Shown piece after piece: positions 11,385 to 21,400 of a stretch of DNA of 46,930 bases. The notes under the pieces were generated by a model that did not search any database, had not been told where the DNA came from, and saw only the letters and a program-made list of their open reading frames with translations. The position numbers were made by a program, and so were the translations under genes. Source of the stretch: Mesostigma viride (Eukaryota; Streptophyta; Mesostigmatophyceae; Mesostigmatales; Mesostigmataceae); assembly GCA_009746045.1 (NCBI GenBank), contig RPFO01001668.1, forward strand, positions 72,501-119,430, read 5' to 3'. Position 1 is the stretch's first letter, and every line of letters starts with the position of its first letter.

Positions 11385-12759
11385 ATGACGAGCAAACGCC
11401 CCTTGCCGCAACGCAGCCTGGCGGCTGCGCTCGGCAATGAAAGTCCGTCTGCAGCTTCGGCAGCAGATTCGCCCTCAAGCCCGGAAGGCAACGGTGACAC
11501 TAGTCGTGCACTGGTGGTTGCCCAGCCCCCTCACGGACTTGCCTCGCCCTCGGCATCGCCTGAGCCTAAACGCAGTCGCCCTGAGGATCCGCCCCCTGAC
11601 GAGCCGGGCTGGAAAGAAATCGACTTTGACGCCAAATCAGCTGCCTGGTGGACACAAGGCCAAGCAGATCCCATCGAGTTTATGAAAGCCGTGTTCTACG
11701 GGACGCGCACCTCGCTTCTTGCCCTGTGCAAGCACTTTTACGTCCAACATCGCATCATTTCGCCTACCCGTGGTGATTTCTTTGAGCCGGATCGCGGGTC
11801 CCGCTACTCCCGCCCCCGCCTTCAGCTCCTCGCCCTCTGCTGCCTCCTCGGGCGCTCTGTCGCCGAGATCTGGGCCCCCCCCTCCACCTCCGAAATTCGC
11901 TCCCTCATCAACAAGGCCATCGCACAGCACGTGACACCCCTGGCCGCAGATGTGGCGGCCATGGGCGGCACGCTGGCTGCCGAGCTTCCCCTCCTCTCCT
12001 CCACCACCACCGCCACCTCCAAGCTCCTCGCCGCCACCTCCACCACCACCGAAGCCCTCAACGCCCAGCTCCTCGCCATCGACAAGCGCCTGCAGGACAA
12101 TGCCATAGCCATCGAATGCTTGCAGAACACCGCCGGCATCACTGCCCAGGCGGTGAAGGACATCGCCGCTCGGCCAGCCCCTGCTGGCCCTGCCGGCGAT
12201 GCTCCTCCCATCACCACCTGGGCGGACATGCTGAAGCAGCACGCCACCGCCACCACCTCCGCCGTCGCCGCCCAGCTTCAGCAGCAGACGCTGGACCTCC
12301 GCGAGGAGGCCGAGCTCGCCAAGCGCAGCCTTAACGTCATAGTCAAGCACTTCGACCCGCTGCAGGACGAGACCTCCGAGACCCTTGCCCTGGCGTTTGA
12401 GAACAAAATCCTTGTCCCCATGGCTATCACTGGTAAGGGCAAGCCGCGGGGGTGACCCGCCTTCCCCGCTCGCGGGGTAAGGCCGGCCCCTCCCCCTTGC
12501 TCCTCACCTTCGACACCATGGCGGATAAGATGGAGTTCCTCAAGTGTCGCAAGCGGCTTGGGGGACCGCCTACACGCTGGACGACGACTTGACCTTGACG
12601 CAGCAACAACGGCGACGGGAGTTATGGCCGACCTACCTCCAGCTTCGGCAGACGGCGGGGCAGAAGCCGGTCTACTGGAAGGGGGCGGACATCTACGTCG
12701 CCCACAAGCCCTGGCAGGCGACCCCTGCAACCCCAGCCACCCCAGCCACCCCAGCCTAG
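11385..12759 (+). pseudogene. L1 ORF1p-like protein, copy 3, frameshifted near 12450
   Basis: The longest copy of the ORF1-type protein. The first frame runs 356 codons from MTSKRPLPQRS to a TGA at 12455. It contains a Ser/Pro-rich N-terminus, a region with DPIEFMKAVFYGTRTSLLA, a coiled-coil-like stretch (about residues 180-320) and the start of an RRM-like domain (LNVIVKHFDPLQDETSETLA). The remainder, LTLTQQQRRRELWPTYLQLR and KPVYWKGADIYVAHKPW, continues in another frame to 12759, where the ORF ends in a PAT repeat. Copy 2 shows the intact order across this point, so a frameshift is likely. The family role would be RNA binding and chaperoning in a retroelement particle. Confidence 0.6.
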
Positions 12760-12906
12760 GGAATATATAGCAGTAGTGTAGACTAGAAAGCTTAGTGACG
12801 TGGCCATGTATGCCTACGTGATGGGCCCACACCCGCCCTTGCAATAGCCGTAGCAATGTCGAGTCATGCTTTGCCCATGCAGGGAGTTACTCCCTGCTGA
12901 GAGGCC
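12760..12906 (+). other. Spacer / 3' untranslated part after ORF1 copy 3
   Basis: Begins gggaatatatagcagtagtg and contains the hairpin gcagggagttactccctgc, resembling the tail after copy 2 (gcagagagatgctctctg). The start of the Penelope-like ORF follows directly. Confidence 0.5.
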
Positions 12907-14520
12907 ATGTGTACCCTAGCTATAGCCTTGGAACCGTGGTTTCGCGCCGTCATTCACGAATGCAATGCACGTCTCACCAGGCTTGATTACCGTCTCCAGC
13001 AGGTCCACCGCACCACCTGGCTCAACACCACAGATAAAGCACTTCTTGACCACTTCAAGCAGGACTTTATCATCACGTGTGTTGACAAGAGTGCCAACAA
13101 CTTTGCTTTCATATGCAAGAAGCACTACCTTGCTACTTTGCAACACGAGTTGGCGTCCAGCCCTACCTATGTTCAGCGTGCACAGTCCACCGCCAGTATC
13201 ACTGCTGCTCATCGGGCTTTTCTGCACAGCCAAAACATTTTTGCTCGGGCATTCCTTAAGCGGCAGCGACGCGCCACCACCACTACGTTCCCATATCTGT
13301 ATCTCACTCTTAAGCTGCACAAAACTCCTGTTGCTTTGCGCACCATTGCTGCGTCGCATTCAGCCCCACTGATGCCTCTCTCGAAACTCATCTGCCATGC
13401 TTTGAATGCTCTTCTCCCCGAAGCCAATGCATTATGGGTGGAGGTGCTGTCGAATGCCGGGTATGAATGCGCTGGTAGTTGGATCGTCATAGACTCAGCC
13501 CAAGTACGCCTACGCCTTGCCGCCCTTAGCCGTTCTAAGACAGCAGCAGAGAAACGTATACCTATGCCCATAGCCACCTATGATTTCACCACTCTATATA
13601 CCACACTAGATTTGCACGATTTGAAAGCTCGTTTAGATAGCCTCCTTACTCGTCTGTATGCACGTAGGCCTCACGGGCGCAACCACCTGCACGTGCGTGT
13701 TTCTCAGACCAAGCCCACGGCAACGTGGCTCTCAGGGATCGCGGCAGGTGCTATCGTGCGGGATGGTTATAATTATATTATCACGAAGGCTGACCTTGTC
13801 CATTGGATCTCTTATCTTGTTGATAACACCTTCATCTGTTTTGCGGGCAATGTATACCAACAAGCTATCGGCATCCCTATGGGCACTAACTGTGCCGGGC
13901 TCCTTGCAAACCTCTATCTATACACTTATGAGCTTGCATTCATGGAGAATCTCATTGCCTCAAACGATGATGTTCTCATCAGGCGTTTTATCCATACATG
14001 TCGATACATTGATGATGTCATCGCTTTCGACAACCCTGATTTCGCAACCCATTTGTATATCACCGCTGGTCTGCCTGGCATCTACCCGCAAGCGTCCCTC
14101 ACATTAAAGCTCACGTCGGAGGATACTCATTGCAATTACCTCGATCTTAACATTACCCATAACAAGAAGGGCTGGCGTACGGCTGTCTATGATAAGCGCA
14201 AGGATCCTAAATACCAGCAAATTCCTTTTATTCGTTACCCCGATATTCACAGTCTCCTTTCCCACACAGCAAAATATGGTGTTGTTCTTTCTCAGTTACA
14301 TCGTTTTTCCCGTCTTTGTTCTTATCGTGTTGATTTCATCACGACTCTTGTTGAACTCTTGCAGCGTTTATTGGTCAAAGACTATGACCGAGCCATTATG
14401 CTCCGTCAAGTCCGATGTTTTTTGCAACGTCACCCACATCTGTTCGGTGCTGCCCCTTGGCACAAGCTCTACAAACAGGTCGTGGACCGGCTGGATCGCA
14501 TAGTATCTCCGCACATCTGA
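12907..14520 (+). CDS. Penelope-like reverse transcriptase, 537 aa, no visible endonuclease
   Basis: An uninterrupted ORF with reverse transcriptase motifs of the Penelope-like (PLE) type. An N-terminal block reads CVDKSANNFAFICKKHY (about residues 57-73). Motif A is YDFTTLYTTL (about 223-232), motif B is GIPMGTNCAGLLANLYLY (about 320), motif C is RYIDDVIAF with catalytic DD (about 365), and YLDLNI follows. The protein ends about 100 residues after the RT core. No GIY-YIG endonuclease can be seen at either end, although the N-terminus could be incomplete. The intact frame suggests a young copy. Immediately upstream lies the ORF1-like unit with its own tail, so whether the two form one element is unclear. 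Assignment to PLE rests on recalled motif resemblance and not on an alignment. Confidence 0.75.
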   Translation: MCTLAIALEPWFRAVIHECNARLTRLDYRLQQVHRTTWLNTTDKALLDHFKQDFIITCVDKSANNFAFICKKHYLATLQHELASSPTYVQRAQSTASITAAHRAFLHSQNIFARAFLKRQRRATTTTFPYLYLTLKLHKTPVALRTIAASHSAPLMPLSKLICHALNALLPEANALWVEVLSNAGYECAGSWIVIDSAQVRLRLAALSRSKTAAEKRIPMPIATYDFTTLYTTLDLHDLKARLDSLLTRLYARRPHGRNHLHVRVSQTKPTATWLSGIAAGAIVRDGYNYIITKADLVHWISYLVDNTFICFAGNVYQQAIGIPMGTNCAGLLANLYLYTYELAFMENLIASNDDVLIRRFIHTCRYIDDVIAFDNPDFATHLYITAGLPGIYPQASLTLKLTSEDTHCNYLDLNITHNKKGWRTAVYDKRKDPKYQQIPFIRYPDIHSLLSHTAKYGVVLSQLHRFSRLCSYRVDFITTLVELLQRLLVKDYDRAIMLRQVRCFLQRHPHLFGAAPWHKLYKQVVDRLDRIVSPHI

Positions 14521-14875
14521 ACCCTGTGATGCCAGATCTCCTTTGCGGCCGTTCCGAGCTTGGCACTGGATTCGTTGTCCACATCGTCGCGTCGCTGCCG
14601 CAACACGATGTTTTCTGGCATCCGCGGGCTTTTGGTTCCCGCCGCACATTTGAAAGTGCTGTCCTCCGGCTTTTTGCCTTTGCACCGTGTGCAGTTCTTG
14701 GACGTTTGGAATCATGGCATGGCTAACGTGATGACTGACTAGCTAGACCTTTTCAGTGGTTTTCCATTTGCGGGTATTTCCTCGTAAATGGTGGGAGAGC
14801 GATCGCAGCAACTGGTGCTCACCACTAGACACTCCCGGCCAGCTAGGCTAGAAACACACGCCCTGATCAAGCATG
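14521..14875. other. 3' flank of the Penelope-like ORF
   Basis: Probably the untranslated tail of the element. Short ORFs only, nothing recognised. It ends where a dispersed repeat starts. Confidence 0.4.
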
Positions 14876-15080
14876 CTGTTTCCGGCCCCACCGTCTAGGT
14901 CATCTAGTCGCTCCACACGTAAGCCAGCCATAATTTCAATGCACAAGGATACACATTTCCATCACCATTCATCTTCATCATCCTGAACGACTCGAAAACG
15001 CGGAAAAGATAACGGCAGGCTCGAGCTACCATGGTCCGGATTCTCCCGATTTCTGGCCTGCGCTGGTTGTCTCTTTGATA
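14876..15080 (+). repeat. Dispersed repeat of about 200 bp, copy 1
   Basis: Nearly identical to 36339-36535, with shared blocks such as ccccaccgtctaggtcatct, tcgtcttcatcatcctgaac-like and ggctcgagctaccatggtcc. The end (tttctggcctgcgctggttg) resembles minus-strand LINE-A RT sequence at about 9822, so it may be a chimeric retroelement piece. Confidence 0.8.
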
Positions 15081-15119
15081 GCCTAGCCACATACCTTCCA
15101 CCCCATATGTCATGCAGGC

Positions 15120-15354
15120 CTTCTAGGCCCTCTCCTCAAGCCCCCCCTGGGTGCCTGTGCTTGTTTAGGAGGCATGAACCATCATGGAGGTGCAGGTGCA
15201 CCTAGTGCACCCAGAGCAGGTGATAGTTGTACATCCTACACCTGCAGGTTGTCGCCCTGATTGTATTACAAACCCATAGATGCCCCTTTCTCAGGGCTAT
15301 GTGTTACATATGCTCCCCACGGAGCTATGATTTTAATTAATTAATTAATTAATT
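15120..15354 (+). mobile_element. Short retroelement, copy 1, with 3' hairpin and TTAA tail
   Basis: A segment of about 230 bp with aggtgcaggtgcacc, then ctcagggctatgtgttacat, then the hairpin GCTCC-CCAC-GGAGC at 15312-15325 and the tail (ttaa)n at 15331-15354. It is homologous to the next element and to the inverted copy at 36600-36880. No ORF. SINE or LINE 3' end. Confidence 0.65.
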
Positions 15355-15361
15355 GTATAGC

Positions 15362-15592
15362 CATGATGATCTTCCTCCCTCACAGGCATGCTCCCCCCTT
15401 ACCCGGGCATAGCGTGATAGACCATGAGGGTGCAGGTGCCTTGGTGCACCTAGAGCAGGGGTAGCTTACATTCCCACCCTTGCATGAAGTAGCCTAGAAT
15501 GTATTAAAAGCCATATGCCCCTTCTCAGGGCTATGTGCTACATCTACTCCCAACGGAGTGATGTTGATAATTAATTAATTAATTAATTAATT
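15362..15592 (+). mobile_element. Short retroelement, copy 2, with 3' hairpin and TTAA tail
   Basis: Homologous to the preceding element: ggtgcaggtgcc, cttctcagggctatgtgcta, hairpin ACTCC-CAAC-GGAGT at 15546-15559, then an aattaatt tail to 15592. Two copies in tandem suggest insertion next to an earlier tail. Confidence 0.65.
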
Positions 15593-15659
15593 GCTCAATT
15601 TCATAAATTTTACTCAATTTTTCCACATGTGATTAAATCCTTATATTTGTCAATAAAGC

Positions 15660-17775
15660 AGGGGTCATCCAGCCTTCAGACCATGAAAATAGACCACCCA
15701 CAAAAATTGGGCTCATTCTGAGCTCAAATGGTGACATGTGACAGCATACATGTGCAGTTTTTCGTCATTTTCCCCCTTTTCTTACATGAAACAAATATGA
15801 ACAGTGAACAAATGAACTCATATCAGGCTGGGTTCTTGCAGGCAGCATCTAGACCATGAAAATAGACCACCCACAAAAATTGGGCTCATTCTGAGCTCAA
15901 ATGGTGACATGTGACAGCATACATGTGCAGTTTTTCGTCATTTTCCCCCTTTTCTTACATGAAACAAATATGAACAGTGAACAAATGAACTCATATCAGG
16001 CTGGATTCTTGCAGGCAGCATCTAGACCATAAAAATAGACCACCCACAAAAATTGGGCTCATTCTGAGCTCAAATGGTGACACGTGACAGCATACATGTG
16101 CAGTTTTTCGTCATTTTCTCGGTTATCTTACATGAAACAAATATGAATATTGAACAAATGAACTCAGATCAGGCTGGAAACTTGTAAGCAGCATGTAGAC
16201 CATCAAAATAGACCACCCACAAAAATTGGGCTCATTCTGAGCTCAAATGGTGACATGTGACAGCATACATGTGCAGTTTTTCGTCATTTTCCCCCTTTTC
16301 TTACATGAAACAAATATGAATAGTGAACAAATGAACTCATATCAGGCTGGATTCTTGCAGGCAGCATCTAGACCATGAAAATAGACCACCCACAAAAATT
16401 GGGCTCATTCTGAGCTCAAATGGTGACATTTGACCGCATACATGTGCAGTTTTTCGTCATTTTCCCCCTTTTCTTACATGAAACAAATATGAATAGTGAA
16501 CAAATGAACTCATATCAGGCTGGATTCTTGCAGGCAGCATCTAGACCATGAAAATAGACCACCCACGAAAATTGGGCTCATTCTGAGCTCAAATGGTGAC
16601 ATGTGACAGCATACATGTGCAGTTTTTCGTCATTTTCCCCCTTTTCTTACATGAAACAAATATGAACAGTGAACAAATGAACTCATATCAGGCTGGGTTC
16701 TTGCAGGCAGCATCTAGACCATGAAAATAGACCACCCACAAAAATTGGGCTCATTCTGAGCTCAAATGGTGACATTTGACCGCATACATGTGCAGTTTTT
16801 CGTCATTTTCCCCCTTTTCTTACATGAAACAAATATGAATAGTGAACAAATGAACTCATATCAGGCTGGATTCTTGCAGGCAGCATCTAGACCATGAAAA
16901 TAGACCACCCACAAAAATTGGGCTCATTCTGAGCTCAAATGGTGACATGTGACAGCATACATGTGCAGTTTTTCGTCATTTTCCCCCTTTTCTTACATGA
17001 AACAAATATGAACAGTGAACAAATGAACTCATATCAGGCTGGATTCTTGCAGGCAGCATCTAGACCATGAAAATAGACCACCCACAAAAATTGGGCTCAT
17101 TCTGAGCTCAAATGGTGACATGTGACAGCATACATGTGCAGTTTTTCGTCATTTTCCCCCTTTTCTTACATGAAACAAATATGAACAGTGAACAAATGAA
17201 CTCATATCAGGCTGGGTTCTTGCAGGCAGCATCTAGACCATGAAAATAGACCACCCACAAAAATTGGGCTCATTCTGAGCTCAAATGGTGACATGTGACA
17301 GCATACATGTGCAGTTTTTCGTCATTTTCCCCCTTTTCTTACATGAAACAAATATGAACAGTGAACAAATGAACTCATATCAGGCTGGGTTCTTGCAGGC
17401 AGCATCTAGACCATGAAAATAGACCACCCACAAAAATTGGGCTCATTCTGAGCTCAAATGGTGACATGTGACAGCATACATGTGCAGTTTTTCGTCATTT
17501 TCCCCCTTTTCTTACATGAAACAAATATGAACAGTGAACAAATGAACTCATTTCAGGCTGGATTCTTGCAGGCAGCATCTAGACCATAAAAATAGACCAC
17601 CCACAAAAATTGGGCTCATTCTGAGCTCAAATGGTGACACGTGACAGCATACATGTGCAGTTTTTCGTCATTTTCTCGGTTATCTTACATGAAACAAATA
17701 TGAATATTGAACAAATGAACTCAGATCAGGCTGGAAACTTGTAAGCAGCATGTAGACCATCAAAATAGACTGTTT
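15660..17775 (+). repeat. 173-bp satellite array, forward, about 12 units
   Basis: The string accatgaaaatagaccaccc recurs at 15680, 15853 and 16026 (as accataaaaat), giving a 173-bp period up to about 17757. The unit also contains attgggctcattctgagctc, gacatgtgacagcatacatg and ttacatgaaacaaatatgaa. Variant pairs (acatgtgacag / acatttgaccg; cccccttttc / ctcggttatc) recur in alternation, suggesting higher-order units. Confidence 0.95.
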
Positions 17776-17939
17776 ACAGCTCAAAAGGTGACAAATGAAA
17801 GGAAAACAATGCAGTTTGATGCCATTGCCACTGTTCTCTTGAATAAAACATTTTTGTGCGACCAAATGAAATTCATGGGCATTCATTGACAATCCTCGAG
17901 GTTCGTGCAGTCTGAATTTCGTACAACGGTAGTATGAAG
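17776..17939. other. Junction between the 173-bp and 109-bp arrays
   Basis: Degenerate sequence with weak resemblance to the 173-bp unit at first (gctcaaaaggtgacaaatg), then unique sequence up to the first 109-bp unit. No gene seen. Confidence 0.5.
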
Positions 17940-18101
17940 TTCAGACTGGACGGGCAGTCTCGGGGCTTCGATGAGTGAATTCCAGTGAATGCAAGATGAA
18001 TTGCCGAGACCGACCTGTTAGCAAGGAAATTCAAGTCCTTTTCGTATGTTCAGACTGGACGGGCAGTCTCGGGGCTTCGATGAGTGAATTCCAGTGAATG
18101 C
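17940..18101 (+). repeat. 109-bp satellite, left part (about 1.5 units)
   Basis: Unit landmarks: ttcagactggacgggcagtc, cttcgatgagtgaattccag and agatgaattgccgagaccga. The same unit continues at 23129 after the inserted LINE. The last 15 bp (18087-18101, aattccagtgaatgc) are repeated at 23129-23143 as a target-site duplication. Confidence 0.9.
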
Positions 18102-18118
18102 CTTACGAAATTCGTAAG
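18102..18118 (+). other. Inverted repeat at the 5' end of the LINE
   Basis: cttacgaaattcgtaag: 8-bp arms CTTACGAA and TTCGTAAG around a single base, exactly at the element start. It could form a hairpin at the 5' end of the RNA. Confidence 0.6.
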
Positions 18119-18499
18119 TCCGCCCCTCGCCTCACTGTTTCTCGTGACGGCTACCCCATTATGGCATTCGGTCAGTGAGCCACGGCTCGGATTCGAAAAC
18201 CCATCGGCAGGATGGACTAGGCCTGGGCCCCTCCACCTGGGTGGGCGAGTAGTCTCCTTGGAGCGTGACCTCCTGTACCCTCGGTTACCCTTTCACAGGC
18301 GCAATGACTATGGAATAGTTATCGCCACACCAGGTGATCCGCTATCACCAAGACACCTCCATAACGACTTTTCTCAATACCTGCTGCCATTACCCAAACG
18401 TGGGTGTAATGCAGCCTTTCCAATCGCTTTGGTTCTGCTCACAGCACACTGCACAGTAGGTCTCTCTTTTAATGACTATCTCACGCCCACGCCCTGTGC

Positions 18500-21400
18500 A
18501 TGTTGTGCCGTGTCTTTCACCTTTCGCAGGTCCAATCTCACCACGCCATGGGGACCTACACGGAACCTACCCGGCCTGGTCCGCTGGAGCCCTGCAATGA
18601 CATGAGTCAACTAACACTGGTATCGTGGAATGTCAGGGGGCTGAACACATACGGGTCACACACACCAGGGCAGGGACAGCGAATACCTCGCACACGAGAA
18701 TTAGCAAATGCATTACACAACTTGCTCGAGCGCTACGTGGGCCCCTCGCATGAAATTTGGATAGGACTGCAGGAACATAAAATCCAAGAAGCTGCCACAC
18801 GCACCGCCCTTAGAGCTGCTAGAGCACTTGCACCTAGGACAGTTCACCGTTGGGCATGGGCACGCGGTACACAAGGGGGCACTGCCCTCATTCAATACCG
18901 TAAACCTCCCAACCCTACGCTGACATGCCAGGACTGGGCTATAGCTACCGACACAGCGGAGGCTAGATGGCAGGGCCGTTGGACGCGGCAGTCCATTACA
19001 TGGGCAGGAAATAAGGGATACATTATTAGTGTATATGCCCCAACCGAGCCAACGGATCAAGCCTCATTCTACCCTTCCCTCTTCAAAATGGCCGCTGACC
19101 TTATCTCACAGGGGTTCGAAATTGCGTTGATGGGCGATTTCAATATAGACCTGGATGAACACCCCCCTATACGCACAGCGGCCTTCAGTAAACAGATCAT
19201 GGACCTGAACTTACAGGATGTCATCCGCTCACGAGACCACGGGCCCACTTGGCTGGCCACACGTTTAAATGTACGCACTACTCGTCGTCTTGATAAAATC
19301 TACATCACACCCGCATGGGCGGACCTAGTTTGCTACGCATCGGTCGACCGTTCTGTTAATTTTTCTGATCACTACCCACTCATCGTTACCCTTGCCCATC
19401 ACACCAACTCCGCCCGGGGCCCCGGCATTCCCCGCTTAAACAAACACCTACTCGCGGACGATAAGTACTACCTTGAGATCATGACACGCTGGCAGTCGTG
19501 GAGAGCCAGCAAGGGTAGCTACACAGACTGCTGCAGCTGGATGCAGGAGGGCCTAGCTAACATTCTAGAATTTTCCCAACTGTATTCACAAAATATCCGC
19601 CGCCAGAAAGGACAGGACTATCGGTACTACCAACGCATAGTGAATAAACTCCAAGCGAAGCCTACCCTGTATCAATCGGAACTAACAAAACTTCAAAGAG
19701 CTCAGACCGAACTTGACAAACTACGTTTCGAGCGTCACACATTAGCACTAGACTCAGAAAATCTGTGGTGGCACCAGGTAGGAGAAAGAATGACCAAAGA
19801 GTTCTTTGCTCTGATTCCTACCCCTAAAGCTCACTCCTCTATCACGGAAATCCAAGACGAACACGGCAGCCACCGAGACATCACCTCCATACTACAGAGT
19901 GGTCACCGTTACTACTCAGCTCTCTTTCTAAACGAACCCCATCCTGACTCATCTGCAGCCATGCAAAAAATCCTACATGCCATTCCCCGTCGCCTTACAC
20001 CAGCTCAACAGCAGGAACTCGATCAAATCCCCTCCATGGAAGAGGCCACAACAGCTATGGAACACATCAAAACCGGTAGCGCCCCCGGGGTCGACGGTCT
20101 GCCTATTGAATTCTGGAAAACGTTCTGGTCCCTTCTACACATAGATTTCTACGAATGTATTCTTGAAATTTGGCGGCACGGTAAGGTGAGCGGCAGATGG
20201 GCTGAATCTGCGCTTATCTTACTGTACAAAAAAGGAGACAAGACTCTATGGAAAAACTACCGCCCAATCCGTCTCCTTACGGTAGCGTACAAAATCATCA
20301 GTAAAATAATCCAACGACGCTTATACACCGTCCTAGACTTCCTCATTGGTCCGGAGCAAGTGGGCTTTAGGGCCAATCTCCACATCAACGACAGCATTAC
20401 CCTCATCATGGACATTGTGGAAAAAGCCTGGCGCGACGATATAGAGGGTTTCATATTGTTTTGGGATTTTGAAAAAGCCTTTGACCGTATGTGCTGGGAA
20501 TACCTAGAACACATTCTAACCGCACTAGGATTTGGCCCACAACTCATGACCGTCATTATGGGTATGATCAAATCCCTGGCTTGGTATTTACTAATAGACG
20601 GACACAAGTCAGCGACCGGCGCTAGCTCACGATCGCTACCACAAGGAGATTGCATGTCCCCTATTCTATTTCTCTTGGCCCACGCAGGACTCTACTGGCT
20701 ACACCAGAACGATCCTCGCATTCGGGGCTTCCCGACAGGTAACGGTAAAGGTATATTCCAAACGGCTTATGTGGATGACACAACAAATGTTTGTATCTCT
20801 CTGCCTGAAGTGCATGCTGTCATGGATAATATCACTACCTATTCTGTTGCCACACAACAACGATGCAATGTGCTCAAGTCCACGGGACTGCATATCGGCA
20901 AAACCAACACCCTACGCTACGCCCTCCCCAACCTGGCTGTGACCTGGGTCAAGCCGGGGGATCACCACCTTTTGCACAATTGTCCCATCGGCTGCACACC
21001 CGAGGGACGCTTGGCTGAACAACGTTCTTTCATGTATGATGAAACCAACCACGTGGGCAAGCTTGCAGGCGTTCTCCTTACCGCAGGGCGCTGGGGGGCC
21101 GTCCACCGCATGAGCCTACGAGGGCGAACCCTGATCGTCAACCAACTGTTGTTCTCTAAGGTCTTGTATTATTGCCAAGCACACCCACCCAATGATGCCA
21201 CCACACAGCTCATCCAACGCCTTGGCAGCAATTTTGTCTGGAAACAGAAAGGCTTAATCTCCCACACGGTCCACGGATGGATCAACAGAGAGATGTCCTT
21301 CATGTCATGGGTGCACGGGGGCCTCGGGCTCCACAACATACAATGGCGTCTGTGGTCGCTGTATGCTAAACAAGTGATATCCGTTTTTATGGGCGTTAAC

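Noticed and set aside
15660-17775. CRISPR-like array
   Set aside because: Whole 173-bp units repeat with no unique spacers, and the context is eukaryotic. A satellite. The same reasoning applies to 23129-23965.
18084-18605. ORF of 173 codons as ORF1 of the L1-like LINE
   Set aside because: It starts in the flanking satellite before the element's 5' end and shows no coiled coil, RRM or zinc knuckle.
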